Below are positions 31,735-41,712 of a stretch of 64,000 bases of DNA, in pieces. Source of the stretch: Aerococcaceae bacterium DSM 111020 (GTDB lineage: Bacteria > Bacillota > Bacilli > Lactobacillales > Aerococcaceae); contig JACBXP010000003.1 of NCBI GenBank assembly GCA_015863185.1, positions 62,001-126,000 on the forward strand. The letters run 5' to 3'. The notes beneath the pieces are model-generated. The model was not told where the DNA came from. It did not search any database and was given only the letters and a program-made list of their open reading frames with translations. Numbering within the stretch: position 1 is the stretch's first letter; the number at the start of each line of letters is the position of its first letter. A program made the position numbers and the translations under genes.

Positions 31735-33292
31735 TGATGACACTTCCTTTCTCACGTTGTTTCAAGACTTCTGCATAGGGAGTTCCCGCCATCATTAAGC
31801 CTAGTTCTTGTTCATTCGTTTCTGAAGTTGGGATATCAGCAACGATTTTTCCACCATACATGACGATGATGCGATCTGATAAATTCATAATCTCATCCAA
31901 TTCAAAACTCATTAACAACACACCATGTCCTTTATCACGTTCTTCGATAATTGCTTCATGAATATATTCAATAGCTCCCACATCTAAACCTCGCGTTGGA
32001 TTGGCAGCTGTTAAGAAGGCAGGATTTACCTTTAATTCACGGGCAATAATCGCTTTTTGTTGGTTCCCTCCAGATAAGGAACGGGCTGTTGCTTTCTCCG
32101 AAGTGGTTCGCACATCATATTTCTCAATTAATTCACGAGCATTGGAAGTAATGGGATTAAATTGTAGAAAAGTATTCTTTGAATAAGGTTCTTGATAATA
32201 ATTTTTCAGAATAAAATTCTCTTCCAAAGGCATATCTAATATAATGCCATGTTTATGTCTATCTTCAGGAATATGTCCAATTCCTAATTCATATAACGCT
32301 CGCGGAGTTTCGTTTGTAATCTCTTGTCCTCTAAAATGAATAGATCCTGAATCAACTTGCATTAATCCATTAATCGCAAGCACTAATTCTGTCTGCCCAT
32401 TGCCATCTACCCCTGCGATTCCGACTATTTCACCATCGTGGACTTGAAGGCTTAGATTATTAACGACATTTATACCAGCAGAATTTGTCACTGTTAATTC
32501 ATTAACATCCAATGCAATTCCCTGAGGATTGGCTGGTTCTTTTTCAGAAGTAAAGACAACACTTCGGCCAACCATCATATCTGCTAATTGTTTGGAGGTT
32601 ACGTCAGCGACATCCACTGTATCAATCGATTCGCCACGACGAATAACGGTACAGCGATCTGCCACTGCTTTGATCTCATCTAATTTGTGGGTAATGATGA
32701 TGATTGATTTACCTTCACGAACCAATGCTTTCATCGTAACCATTAAATCATCAATTTCTTGTGGCGTTAATGAAGCCGTTGGCTCATCGAAAATTAATAC
32801 ATCCGCCCCTCGATAGAGAACCTTTAGAATCTCCACTCTTTGTTGCATTCCTACTGAAATATCACGCACTAAAGCAGATGGATCGACACTCAAGCCGTAT
32901 TTTTGAGAAAGTTCTTCTACTTTTTGCAAAGAGGTCTTTTTATCTAATCCAATACCAGATGTGGGTTCTGCTCCTAAAATAATATTTTCAAGAACTGTAA
33001 AAGCATCAATCAACATAAAATGTTGGTGTACCATTCCAATTCCTAATTGATTTGCTTTATTGGGGGAATCAATTTCTGTTACTTGTCCGTTAATTAATAT
33101 TTCTCCTGAAGTAGGTAATAATAATCCGGATAACATATTCATAAGTGTGGACTTGCCCGCACCATTCTCACCAAGTAAAGCATGAATCTCTCCTTTTCTT
33201 AATTCGAGATTGATATTTTTATTTGCATAAAAATCCCCGAATTTTTTTGAGATTTGTCGCATCTCAATCACAGGTGTCTGTCTCTCTACCAT
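31727..33292 (-). CDS. nupO: Nucleoside ABC transporter ATP-binding protein (NupO/BmpA-type)
   Basis: This 521-residue protein fuses two ABC ATPase domains, as in sugar (RbsA-like) and BMP nucleoside importers. The N-terminal half has Walker A GENGAGKST, signature ISVGMQQRVE and Walker B VLIFDEPTASL. The C-terminal half has a degenerate Walker A (GVDGNGQTE), an LSGGNQQKA signature and a TAANPTRGLDVG segment, so only the first site is likely to hydrolyse ATP well. AGGAGGATATC precedes the ATG. Confidence 0.92.
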   Translation of the reverse strand: MVERQTPVIEMRQISKKFGDFYANKNINLELRKGEIHALLGENGAGKSTLMNMLSGLLLPTSGEILINGQVTEIDSPNKANQLGIGMVHQHFMLIDAFTVLENIILGAEPTSGIGLDKKTSLQKVEELSQKYGLSVDPSALVRDISVGMQQRVEILKVLYRGADVLIFDEPTASLTPQEIDDLMVTMKALVREGKSIIIITHKLDEIKAVADRCTVIRRGESIDTVDVADVTSKQLADMMVGRSVVFTSEKEPANPQGIALDVNELTVTNSAGINVVNNLSLQVHDGEIVGIAGVDGNGQTELVLAINGLMQVDSGSIHFRGQEITNETPRALYELGIGHIPEDRHKHGIILDMPLEENFILKNYYQEPYSKNTFLQFNPITSNARELIEKYDVRTTSEKATARSLSGGNQQKAIIARELKVNPAFLTAANPTRGLDVGAIEYIHEAIIEERDKGHGVLLMSFELDEIMNLSDRIIVMYGGKIVADIPTSETNEQELGLMMAGTPYAEVLKQREKGSVISE

Positions 33293-33436
33293 GATATCCT
33301 CCTAGTAATTTACGTTGTGATCTATTAAATTATACCGAAGCAATCAAGAAAATTTAAGCGTAATTTATCATTTATTAATCAATTCTTTCGATTGTTCGCC
33401 TTCAGTATCTAGCTGTTGTCCCATAGTCATTGCTAT

Positions 33437-33898
33437 TTAATTATTTATTGACGTTTGAATGAACTGCTCACCACTCTCTGTGACAAATGTAGATGGGGAT
33501 ACCATCATTCCTAGAGGTGTCGGTGTAATTATTTCTTGCTTATTTTTGGCACTGATGAATTCTCGAGTTACTGCCTCGTTAAAAAGTTGACCATAAGATT
33601 TATCCGTCAAATAAGGTAATAATTTTTGATGTCCATTACCAATACCTTCACTTTGGATTGTTCTTAGAAGTAACAAAAGATTATCTTCTAAATCTTCTAA
33701 GTCATTCACTCCTTGCTCAGAGATAGTAAAGATATCATCATTATTTATTATTGCTCCCTCTTCGTCTAAGGCTAACAATGCTTCTTGAAATCTATGAGTA
33801 TCTGGGAGATTTAACAGTGTCTGATAATAATCTGCTGGTTGATTGGGATATTGTTCGATAACGCGCAAATAAACTTTACTTCTCACCTCAGGTAACAT
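33437..33898 (-). CDS. Hypothetical protein in the nucleoside transporter locus
   Basis: I do not recognise this 153-residue protein. It is soluble, acidic and lacks cysteine and a signal peptide. A leucine-rich helical middle (DLEDLEDNLLLLLR) follows a stretch that could be a winged helix (ALLALDEEGAIINNDDIFTISEQGVNDL). It lies between the BMP lipoprotein-type gene and the transporter ATPase, on the same strand. ATG 33898 is preferred because AAAGGGG stands six bases upstream; an ATG two codons earlier abuts the ribosome site. A regulatory role is only a guess. Confidence 0.7.
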   Translation of the reverse strand: MLPEVRSKVYLRVIEQYPNQPADYYQTLLNLPDTHRFQEALLALDEEGAIINNDDIFTISEQGVNDLEDLEDNLLLLLRTIQSEGIGNGHQKLLPYLTDKSYGQLFNEAVTREFISAKNKQEIITPTPLGMMVSPSTFVTESGEQFIQTSINN

Positions 33899-34034
33899 GT
33901 GCATCCCCTTTCATTTATAGTGTTAAATGTATTATAGCTGAAAATTTGCAGAAGTGCGCTTTAATTTTTCATGATTATGATTTTTTTATTATTAATTCAC
34001 CAATTCGTCAATAAAAGTGTTCAAGCTCTACCAG

Positions 34035-34087
34035 AATCAGTCATTAAAAAAGCGACCCCATTGGGATCGCTTTTTTAATGACTGATT
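34035..34087. terminator. Long palindromic terminator after bmpA
   Basis: A 21-base perfect inverted repeat (34035-34055 and 34067-34087) extended by three more C:G pairs includes AAAAAAGCGA / TCGCTTTTTT, so it can stop transcription on either strand. It contains two bases of the bmpA stop codon. Confidence 0.85.
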
Positions 34088-35114
34088 ATTGTTCAGGGGT
34101 TTCAGGAATTTCAATCTCGCCATCAATAATTTGTTGTTGATATTCTTCAACAACTTGTTTGACTTCGTCCGTCAGTTCACCTTCTGTTAAACCAACGCCA
34201 CCCTCAGCAAGACCATAGACATTATTTCCGCCTTTGAAACCTTCCGCTTCACTTGTCTCTAAGAAAGTCTTCATTGTTGAACCAATTTCTTTTAAGGTGG
34301 AAGTTAATGTGATGACACGCTCTTCACCATTCACTTCAAATGTTCCTTCCTCTTCTTGGTCTCGGTCAACCCCGACTACCCAGATATTTCTCTCAGGATC
34401 AGCTGTAACTAAGTCACGCGCCTCAGAGAAAACACCATTACCAGAACCGCCAGCGGCTTGGAAAATAATATCCGCTCCATTAGCATACATAGCTGAAGCT
34501 AATTGTTTTCCTTTTGGTGCATCCGCGAAACTTCCGACATATTCCACTGAAACTTCGATGTCAGGATTAACAGCTTGTGCTCCAGCAATAAATCCAGCTT
34601 CAAAGCGGTCGATAATTTCTCCTTCAACGCCACCGATAAATCCTAAATGATCCGTTTCAGTTGTAGAAGCTGCAGCAACTCCAGCTAGAAAAGCAGCTTC
34701 ATGGTCTTTAAAGTTTAGTGATGCCACATTTTCAGCGTCGATGAATCCATCAACCATTGCAAAATGTTGTTCTGGATTTTGTTCAGCCATTTGAGTCATC
34801 GCTTGTTCAATCTTGAAGCCAATTCCAAAGATAACATCATAATCACCTTGCATCGCTGTATTGATGTTAGTGATATATTCTGAGTCAGATTTAGATTCTA
34901 AATAATCATAGCCACCCGGACCTTGTTCTTTATTATTTTCCTCGCCCCACTCAATTAATCCTTCCCAAGCTGATTGGTTAAATGATTTATCATCAATTCC
35001 CCCTTGGTCAGTGATCATAATAGCGGACAAATCTTCTTGAGCCAGAACAGTAAAAGGTGCTGCTGCCAGTGCCACACTCGATAAAGCTAACAATGTCTTA
35101 GTTAATGATTTCAT
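34086..35114 (-). CDS. bmpA: BMP-family nucleoside-binding protein
   Basis: This is the 342-residue substrate-binding protein of a BMP/PnrA-type nucleoside importer. Family marks are ITDQGGIDDKSFNQSAWEGL after the signal, GIGFKIEQAM and GSGNGVFSEARD. The signal peptide (MKSLTKTLLALSSVALAAAP and on) ends in VLA-QE with no cysteine, so it looks like a type I signal rather than the lipobox expected in a Gram-positive binding protein. It is separated from the ATPase and permease genes by a terminator and a small unknown gene. Confidence 0.9.
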   Translation of the reverse strand: MKSLTKTLLALSSVALAAAPFTVLAQEDLSAIMITDQGGIDDKSFNQSAWEGLIEWGEENNKEQGPGGYDYLESKSDSEYITNINTAMQGDYDVIFGIGFKIEQAMTQMAEQNPEQHFAMVDGFIDAENVASLNFKDHEAAFLAGVAAASTTETDHLGFIGGVEGEIIDRFEAGFIAGAQAVNPDIEVSVEYVGSFADAPKGKQLASAMYANGADIIFQAAGGSGNGVFSEARDLVTADPERNIWVVGVDRDQEEEGTFEVNGEERVITLTSTLKEIGSTMKTFLETSEAEGFKGGNNVYGLAEGGVGLTEGELTDEVKQVVEEYQQQIIDGEIEIPETPEQ

Positions 35115-35213
35115 AATCGTCTCCTTAAATTTGATAACGCCTTCACGTCTACTATAATCTTACTTTAGCCTATTTTGTAGAAAAAAGAAACAGACAAATA
35201 CTATTTTATTGTC

Positions 35214-36197
35214 TTATTCATAGAATGTTCGTCTTTTAGATTCATCTAACCGTTCAGGATGTTTTTCAAAATACGCGCGCGTATCAATGAGATCCTGATC
35301 TAATTGGGCAATTAGCTGTTCAACATTTGCAAATTTTAATTCATCTCTCAAGTAATAATACCAATGAACCCGTAAAGTCTTACCATAAATCATTTCATCA
35401 AAATCAAGAATATAAGCTTCAATGGATAAATCTTTCACATCATCAAAGGTGACATTATAACCAATAGAAGTCATGGCCGGATACCAATGATTATCCACTT
35501 CTACGGCTGTCACATAGACACCAATTTTAGGCACTAATTGTTGTGGATGATGCTTAATATTAGCAGTAGGATAGCCGATTTCTCTCCCACGTTTGAAGCC
35601 GTGGATAACTTCACCTTGTGTTTGAAAAGGATACCCTAATTCCTGATTTGCTGCTTCCATTTGTCCATTTTTTATATCTTCGACAATAAAGCGTGTCCCA
35701 ATTTTATGTCCTTGTTCTTGGTATTCGGGAACGTTAATCACTTCAAAGCGTCCTTTAGCATGCTCAGGAAGAGTGGTCATATTGGCATATTCTGCAGGGC
35801 CATAAGTATAATCAAAGCCTGCTACAACAACTTCTGCATTCAAACCAACAATATATTGATCAACAAAAGTTTGAGGTGCTAATGAACCAAATGCTTTGGA
35901 AAATTCAATTAAATAACAATAATCCACACCTAAAGCCTCAAATAATGCCATTTTTCTTGAAGTTAGTGTTAAATATTGATAATCATCTGCTTTAATATCT
36001 TGATAAAGGATTTTAGGGTGGCGGTCAAAGGTCATGACAACCAGTGGCAATTCACGCGTTTCTGCTTCAATTTCAGCTTGTTTGATGACTCGTTGATGTC
36101 CTCGATGAACTCCATCAAAGAAACCAAGCACGAGTACAATTGGCTGTTGAATTATTTCTGAGTATTCATAAGGATGAGAGATCTTAATGATTTCCAT
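35214..36197 (-). CDS. ribF: Bifunctional riboflavin kinase/FAD synthetase
   Basis: RibF converts riboflavin to FMN and FMN to FAD. The 327-residue protein has the N-terminal nucleotidyltransferase with VLGFFDGVHRGHQRVI (HxGH-type motif) and the C-terminal kinase domain with GREIGYPTANIKHHP. It overlaps the truB stop by 14 bases, giving the conserved truB-ribF pair of Firmicutes. Confidence 0.96.
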   Translation of the reverse strand: MEIIKISHPYEYSEIIQQPIVLVLGFFDGVHRGHQRVIKQAEIEAETRELPLVVMTFDRHPKILYQDIKADDYQYLTLTSRKMALFEALGVDYCYLIEFSKAFGSLAPQTFVDQYIVGLNAEVVVAGFDYTYGPAEYANMTTLPEHAKGRFEVINVPEYQEQGHKIGTRFIVEDIKNGQMEAANQELGYPFQTQGEVIHGFKRGREIGYPTANIKHHPQQLVPKIGVYVTAVEVDNHWYPAMTSIGYNVTFDDVKDLSIEAYILDFDEMIYGKTLRVHWYYYLRDELKFANVEQLIAQLDQDLIDTRAYFEKHPERLDESKRRTFYE

Positions 36198-37131
36198 TGG
36201 TGTCCTCCTCTGGATAGTGAAAGACTTTCACGGGCTTTAGTAAACCTTCTTTGGATGGATGTGCATCATAAATCGCTAATAATTGGTTTCGTTGATTGAA
36301 GATTGCCGTTTCGCTTGTTATCGGTTGATTAAAGAAATCTTTAGGCACGACTTGACCATGTTCGACAGCAAATAATTGTGCGTCATCAATAACTACAAAG
36401 TCAATTACTGATTGTATACGTGACATCGGATAGATAAGTGAATGGACATTATTAGTTTGCACTGCTTCTTCTATTTTGTCTAATGTGACTGTCTCTTCAA
36501 TAGAAAAACCACCGGTTGCTAAGCGAGACAAGTCTGACATATGCGCAGGATATCCTAGTTGCCTTCCTAAATCATAAGCTAAGGTTCGTACATATGTCCC
36601 TTTGCCACAGTTCACCATAAAATTCCATGACTGTGTTTGTGATTGAGCATGATATTCAGGTTCACTAATTCGTTTGAATGACAAGATATCGACATTTCTT
36701 ACGGGACGGTCGACAGTTTCGTTCGCTCTGGCATATTCATATAGTCGTTTGCCTTTAACTTTGACAGCAGAATACATCGGTGGAATTTGTTGAATAGTTC
36801 CAACAAGTGTCTGCATCGCTTTGTCGATTTCGACAGGATGAATAGGTGCTTCAACTTTCATTTGTTCGATAATTGCACCGTTTTTATCTTCCGTTTCAGT
36901 TGCAATACCTAATGTTATTTCGCCTCGATAAGTTTTCTTACCGTTCATAAAATAATCTACCAATTTTGTCGCTTGTCCTAAACATAAAATAAGAACTCCA
37001 TCAACTTCAGGATCGAGTGTTCCTGTATGACCTATTTTTTTCATTTTTAATAATTTTCGTGCTTTAACTACCACATCATGGCTAGTCATACCTCGTGGCT
37101 TATTTATTGGCAAGATGCCATTAAAAGTCAT
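36184..37131 (-). CDS. truB: tRNA pseudouridine-55 synthase
   Basis: TruB makes pseudouridine 55 in the T-loop of tRNAs. The 315-residue protein has INKPRGMTSHDVV and the catalytic GHTGTLDPEVDGVL with Asp40. Later come KTYRGEITLG, CGKGTYVRTLAYDLG and a PUA-like C-terminal region. ATG 37131 is selected because GGAGTG stands just upstream; a GTG three codons earlier overlaps that site. Confidence 0.96.
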   Translation of the reverse strand: MTFNGILPINKPRGMTSHDVVVKARKLLKMKKIGHTGTLDPEVDGVLILCLGQATKLVDYFMNGKKTYRGEITLGIATETEDKNGAIIEQMKVEAPIHPVEIDKAMQTLVGTIQQIPPMYSAVKVKGKRLYEYARANETVDRPVRNVDILSFKRISEPEYHAQSQTQSWNFMVNCGKGTYVRTLAYDLGRQLGYPAHMSDLSRLATGGFSIEETVTLDKIEEAVQTNNVHSLIYPMSRIQSVIDFVVIDDAQLFAVEHGQVVPKDFFNQPITSETAIFNQRNQLLAIYDAHPSKEGLLKPVKVFHYPEEDTNGNH

Positions 37132-37227
37132 CCCATTCACTCCTAACTACCCAAATATTATAGCAAATAATAGAAACGGTTACTACTGACAATAGCGTTC
37201 AATGACACATTTTTCCAAAAGAAAAGA

Positions 37228-37266
37228 CGTTCAATATAATCTTCACATAAAGTAAGATAACTTGAA
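37228..37266 (-). terminator. Possible terminator after sufB
   Basis: An imperfect inverted repeat with ends GTTCAA / TTGAAC and inner ATCTT / AAGAT is followed on the minus strand by GTCTTTTCTTTT. One arm has a bulge, so the call is modest. Confidence 0.4.
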
Positions 37267-37295
37267 CATCTTTATATCATCAGTTTAATGATTGA

Positions 37296-38702
37296 CTAAC
37301 CAACCGAACCTTCCATTTCATACGCAATTAATCGATTCAGTTCAACCGCGTATTCTAGTGGCAATTCTTTCGTAAATGGCTGGACAAAGCCTACCACAAT
37401 CATTTCGGTTGCTTCTGCTTCTGTTAATCCACGACTCATCAAATAGAAAAGTTGCTCTTCTGATATTCGTGATACTTTCGCTTCATGCTCCAATGTCGCT
37501 GTACCATTTAATATTTTATTAAATGGAATCGTGTCCGATTTTGATTCAGCATCCATAATAATCGTATCACATTCAATATGAGATAGGGCGTGTTTGGCCT
37601 CATCATCGAAGACAACTTCTCCCCGATAATTCACGGTTCCACCAGTTTTAGCAATTGACTTGGATACAATTGAACTGGACGTATGAGGTGCCAAGTGAAT
37701 CATTTTAGCACCTGTATCTTGAATCGCTCTATCACTCGCAAAGGCAATCGTCATCATGGTGCCACGTGCACGCTCACCTTTTAAAATAATGGTCGGATAC
37801 TTCATTGTCACTTCGGCACCCAAATTCCCATCAATCCATTCCATCACAGAATCACGGCCAGCTACTGCTCGTTTTGTTACGAGATTATAGACACTTTCTG
37901 ACCAGTTTTGGATAGTCGTGTAGCGACAATAAGCTTCATTTTTAACAATAATTTCAACGACAGCACCATGCAATGAAGCTGTTGTATAAGTTGGTGCTGT
38001 ACATCCTTCAACATAACTTAAACTACCTTGGTCTTCTACAATAATTAGCGTGCGTTCAAATTGCCCAGATCCTTCATTGTTCATACGGAAATAAGTTTGT
38101 AGTGGAACGGTACATTTCACACCCTTAGGGACATATATAAATGTTCCCCCACTCCAAACAGCTCCATTTAAGGCTGCTACAAAATTATCGTCATTAGAAA
38201 CCACTGTTCCGAAATGTTCTTTAAAGATCTCAGGATATTTTTGTAAGGCAGTGTCACAATCAGTAAATATAATTCCCAAATCTTCAAATTCTTTCTTCAT
38301 GTTTTGATAAACCGCAGTAGATTCATATTGCACCGCTGCCCCTGCTAAATAAGCGCGTTCTGCTTCAGGAATTCCCAAGCGTTCGAATGTCTCTTTAATT
38401 TTATCTGGAACGTCATCCCATGATCGAACAGGTTCATCAACCGCTTTTTGATAGTAATTAATCTCATCAAATTCTAAATCAGATAAATCGGGGCCCCATT
38501 TCAACGGATGTTCTATCGGATTCAGTTCTTGGAAATGCTTCAAAGATTCTAAACGATATTCTAACATCCAATCCGGTTCATTTTTTTCTTTTGAGATGGT
38601 CCGAACCGTTTCTTCTGTCAGACCTTTTCCAGTTGAAAATAAAATCTGAGCATCATCTTTAAAGCCATATTGATATTCTTCTAATACTGGTACGTCACTC
38701 AT
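37296..38702 (-). CDS. sufB: Fe-S cluster assembly scaffold SufB
   Basis: SufB is the scaffold on which, with SufC and SufD, iron-sulfur clusters are built. The 468-residue protein has the family's right-handed beta-helix core. Recognisable parts are [22 protein letters not shown], the cysteine of [20 protein letters not shown] and [17 protein letters not shown] near the end. It is the last gene of sufC-sufD-sufS-sufU-sufB, the typical Gram-positive order. Confidence 0.97.
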   Translation of the reverse strand: MSDVPVLEEYQYGFKDDAQILFSTGKGLTEETVRTISKEKNEPDWMLEYRLESLKHFQELNPIEHPLKWGPDLSDLEFDEINYYQKAVDEPVRSWDDVPDKIKETFERLGIPEAERAYLAGAAVQYESTAVYQNMKKEFEDLGIIFTDCDTALQKYPEIFKEHFGTVVSNDDNFVAALNGAVWSGGTFIYVPKGVKCTVPLQTYFRMNNEGSGQFERTLIIVEDQGSLSYVEGCTAPTYTTASLHGAVVEIIVKNEAYCRYTTIQNWSESVYNLVTKRAVAGRDSVMEWIDGNLGAEVTMKYPTIILKGERARGTMMTIAFASDRAIQDTGAKMIHLAPHTSSSIVSKSIAKTGGTVNYRGEVVFDDEAKHALSHIECDTIIMDAESKSDTIPFNKILNGTATLEHEAKVSRISEEQLFYLMSRGLTEAEATEMIVVGFVQPFTKELPLEYAVELNRLIAYEMEGSVG

Positions 38703-38716
38703 GTTTTCAACCCTTT

Positions 38717-39220
38717 CTATTCGTTTGCTATGGTTAGTCCATCAATCAAGCGTTCTTGTTCATCAGGATGCCACCCTAATTCTGCCGCTTTCCATGCTAA
38801 AGTTGCACACTTGTATCGAGCAGGAAATTGCTTGACACCTTCAAGTAAAGCCGCATCTTGTAACAGTTCTTGTAACTCATCTTCGGGAATTGCAAAAGAG
38901 TTCGTTTGCTCTGGACCGCCAACAAATTCAACAAATCCATTCACAATTGCTTCTGCCTTTTCTAGTGTTTCACCTATTAACACTTCTGTCATCATACTGG
39001 CACTAGCCATACTAATAGAGCAACCTTCTCCTGTGAAGCCAATATCTTGAATGATATTATCTTCAATTAAAAGTTGGACAATGATTACATCCCCACAAGA
39101 TGGATTTAATAATTGCATTTCGTGTGAAGGATGCGTTAACTTTTTTTGATGCCGAGGATATTTTGTATGATCAAAGATTACTTCCTGATACAAATAGTTT
39201 AATTTATTTTCGAAAGCCAT
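38717..39220 (-). CDS. sufU: Zinc-dependent sulfur transferase SufU
   Basis: SufU receives persulfide sulfur from SufS in Gram-positive SUF systems. The 167-residue protein keeps the zinc and active-site ligands: Cys42 and Asp44 in PSCGD, Cys65 in GEGCSIS and Cys136 in YKCATLAW. The Gly-Pro-type insertion between the last two cysteines (about 97-112), which separates SufU from IscU, is present. ATG 39220 overlaps the end of sufS by 17 bases. Confidence 0.95.
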   Translation of the reverse strand: MAFENKLNYLYQEVIFDHTKYPRHQKKLTHPSHEMQLLNPSCGDVIIVQLLIEDNIIQDIGFTGEGCSISMASASMMTEVLIGETLEKAEAIVNGFVEFVGGPEQTNSFAIPEDELQELLQDAALLEGVKQFPARYKCATLAWKAAELGWHPDEQERLIDGLTIANE

Positions 39221-40460
39221 GTTCAAAAAACTCCTTAATCCGTTTGGTTACTTGAACAAAATAATCTATTTCTTCCACTGTATTATAGAAGGAAATACTC
39301 GCTCTTAATGTCGCAGGCACATTTAATATGCGCATCAGAGGCTGCGCGCAATGATGTCCTGCACGAATGGCTATCCCCTCCAGGTCATATGCAGTCGCAG
39401 CATCATGTGGATGAATGGCTTCTATATTGTAGCTAACAATGCCATGCGTTTCTTGAGAAATATCTTGATAAATAGAAACTCCATCCATCGCTGACAGTTG
39501 GTGTATCAATCGATCTGTTAATGCTTGCTCATGCTCCCATAATTCATCCATGGGTAATTGAGATAGATAGTCTAATGTTTTACCAAAAGATACCACTTCA
39601 GCTATCGGCTGAGTACCACCTTCATATTTCCAAGGCGATACTTTGTAATTACTAGAGAAATCATCAACTTGATTGATCATTTCACCGCCATATTTAAACG
39701 GAGCCATATCTTGATGGATTCGCTCATTGATATACATAATCCCCAGTCCTGTAGGTCCATACATTTTGTGAGCACTGAAACAATACGCATCAATATCCAA
39801 ATTCTTTAAATTCAATTTTAAATGCGACACTGATTGAGCTCCATCAATAATAATATGAGCATTTGTATATTCTCTAATGATCTTACTCAATTCATTTATC
39901 GGTTGTTGAACGCCGATGACATTGGAGACATGATGTGTGGCAACGATTTTGACAGATTGATCTAATATTTTTGCGACCCCCTGAAGATCAATAACATAAG
40001 TCTGTGGATCTACGGGCATAAAGACAATTTCTGCTCCGGTTAATTTTGCAACTTCTTGCCATGGCACAAGATTGGCATGATGTTCTAACTGAGTTAAGAA
40101 TATCTTGTCCCCAGGTTCCAAAACAGATAAACCTAAACCAAACGCAATGGCGTTAATTCCTTCTGTTGTTCCAGAATTAAAAATAATTTCATTGGTCTGA
40201 ACTTGGAGCCAATCAGCTATTTGTCCTCGCACCGCTTCAAAGGCTTCCGTCGATTCTAATGCTAATTGATGCACACCGCGATGACTATTAGCATTATGAT
40301 AGGTATAATAGTCTAGCATGCCTTCAATCATTGCTTTAGGCTTTTGACTCGTAGCAGCATTATCTAAATAAATGAGTGGTTGATCATGAACCGTTCGTTG
40401 TAAGACGGGAAATTCATCTCTAATAGTAGCAAGTTGTTTAGCATTCAACAATTTACTCAT
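39204..40460 (-). CDS. sufS: Cysteine desulfurase SufS
   Basis: SufS is a PLP enzyme that takes sulfur from cysteine as an enzyme-bound persulfide. The 418-residue protein has YLDNAATSQKP near the start, the PLP lysine in CFSAHKMYGPTGLG (near residue 230) and the short-loop active cysteine in RAGHHCAQPLM (near 369), the group II arrangement. The ATG at 40460 overlaps the sufD stop by eight bases. The open frame extends 11 codons further inside sufD without a ribosome site. Confidence 0.96.
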   Translation of the reverse strand: MSKLLNAKQLATIRDEFPVLQRTVHDQPLIYLDNAATSQKPKAMIEGMLDYYTYHNANSHRGVHQLALESTEAFEAVRGQIADWLQVQTNEIIFNSGTTEGINAIAFGLGLSVLEPGDKIFLTQLEHHANLVPWQEVAKLTGAEIVFMPVDPQTYVIDLQGVAKILDQSVKIVATHHVSNVIGVQQPINELSKIIREYTNAHIIIDGAQSVSHLKLNLKNLDIDAYCFSAHKMYGPTGLGIMYINERIHQDMAPFKYGGEMINQVDDFSSNYKVSPWKYEGGTQPIAEVVSFGKTLDYLSQLPMDELWEHEQALTDRLIHQLSAMDGVSIYQDISQETHGIVSYNIEAIHPHDAATAYDLEGIAIRAGHHCAQPLMRILNVPATLRASISFYNTVEEIDYFVQVTKRIKEFFEHGFRK

Positions 40461-41712
40461 AAGATTCGCCGATTTCTGCCAAAATATTCGCATCTTGAGC
40501 TAATTTATGATCCATCCATTGCAACGCTTTTTGCTGGAACTGTTTTGAAGGCATCTTGGTTAAGACGGGACCTAAAAAACCACGAATCACTAAATATTCT
40601 GCCACTTCACGAGATATCCCCCGAGACATTAAATAATACATTTGATCAGCGTCTACTTGACCGCTACTAGCAGCATGGCCTGCTGTGACTTCAAATTCAT
40701 CAATTAAAAGAATCGGATTAGCATCGCCATGCGCTTCTTCAGATAACATCAGAACACGACTTTCTTGTTGCGAATCAGCCATTTTTGCGCCTTTCTCGAT
40801 GAACCCTATCCCATTCATTGTTAATCGAGCTTGATCTAATACCACTCCGTGTTGAATAATATTACCAATCGATTGACGCCCATGATTCACCACATTTGAA
40901 TCAATGACCTGAGTTTGATGATTTGATGAAATACCAACAGCCGCAACTTCTGATTCAGAGTGATCGCCGATCAAGTCCGAATCGACTTCCATAATGACAT
41001 CTCCATCATTGAAGACACCAATGGACCAATCTAGTTTTGCCTGTTTCGACAATTTCCCTTCGCGTTGAATATAGGCCGTTGTATTGGTTCCTAAGCCATC
41101 CAAACTACAATAATTTAATGCCGATTCTTCTTGACTCACCACTTCACTAACATATGAAAATGTCTGTGAATGACTGGAATCACTTTCCAAACTTTCGATA
41201 AAGTTCAACTGACTTTCTTTGCCCATAATCAGCAATGTCCGTAAATGAAAGGCATCACTGACTCCAGAATGAATCTTTAATTCGATGGGTTGTTCGATTT
41301 GAACCTGGTTCGGTATAAAAATAAAAAGCCCCATAGTTAAATGTCGTAGATTATTTGCGATTAATTTGTCACGGTCGTAGGGAATGACAGAACCAAAGTA
41401 ATCTGTCATCAATTCTGGGTGGGAAACGGCTGCATCTTCCAATGTTGTAATCAGAATCCCTTGTTCCTTAACGGTAGAAGAAAGATGTATGTCAATCGTT
41501 CTATTGTTAGTTATTTCAATGCTGGCAGCTAATTCTTCTCGTTGATTAGATAATTCTTTCATTTCCCATTGAGAAGAATCCTTTGAAAAATGTGTTGTTA
41601 ATGGCCAATCTTCATAATGGATCCGTTCGATATAAGGGATGTCTAATTGCTCAACAAGAGCCTTAGCCTCCTGTTTGATGTGTTGAAAATTAAATTGTTT
41701 CACGCATATCAC
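40453..41712 (-). CDS. sufD: Fe-S cluster assembly protein SufD
   Basis: SufD pairs with SufB in the SufBC2D complex. The 419-residue protein is a divergent SufB paralogue with a beta-helix centre and the C-terminal HGDANPILLIDEFEVTAGHA, carrying the conserved histidine. The start is uncertain: a GTG at 41712 follows the sufC stop directly, and a second GTG at 41703 has AGGTGA five bases upstream. Either way it is tightly coupled to sufC. Confidence 0.93.
   Translation of the reverse strand: MICVKQFNFQHIKQEAKALVEQLDIPYIERIHYEDWPLTTHFSKDSSQWEMKELSNQREELAASIEITNNRTIDIHLSSTVKEQGILITTLEDAAVSHPELMTDYFGSVIPYDRDKLIANNLRHLTMGLFIFIPNQVQIEQPIELKIHSGVSDAFHLRTLLIMGKESQLNFIESLESDSSHSQTFSYVSEVVSQEESALNYCSLDGLGTNTTAYIQREGKLSKQAKLDWSIGVFNDGDVIMEVDSDLIGDHSESEVAAVGISSNHQTQVIDSNVVNHGRQSIGNIIQHGVVLDQARLTMNGIGFIEKGAKMADSQQESRVLMLSEEAHGDANPILLIDEFEVTAGHAASSGQVDADQMYYLMSRGISREVAEYLVIRGFLGPVLTKMPSKQFQQKALQWMDHKLAQDANILAEIGESYE

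Noticed and set aside
35115-35213. Purine-type riboswitch before bmpA
   Set aside because: The short leader lacks the conserved three-way-junction core and loop sequences; I could find only a promoter-like A/T-rich stretch.
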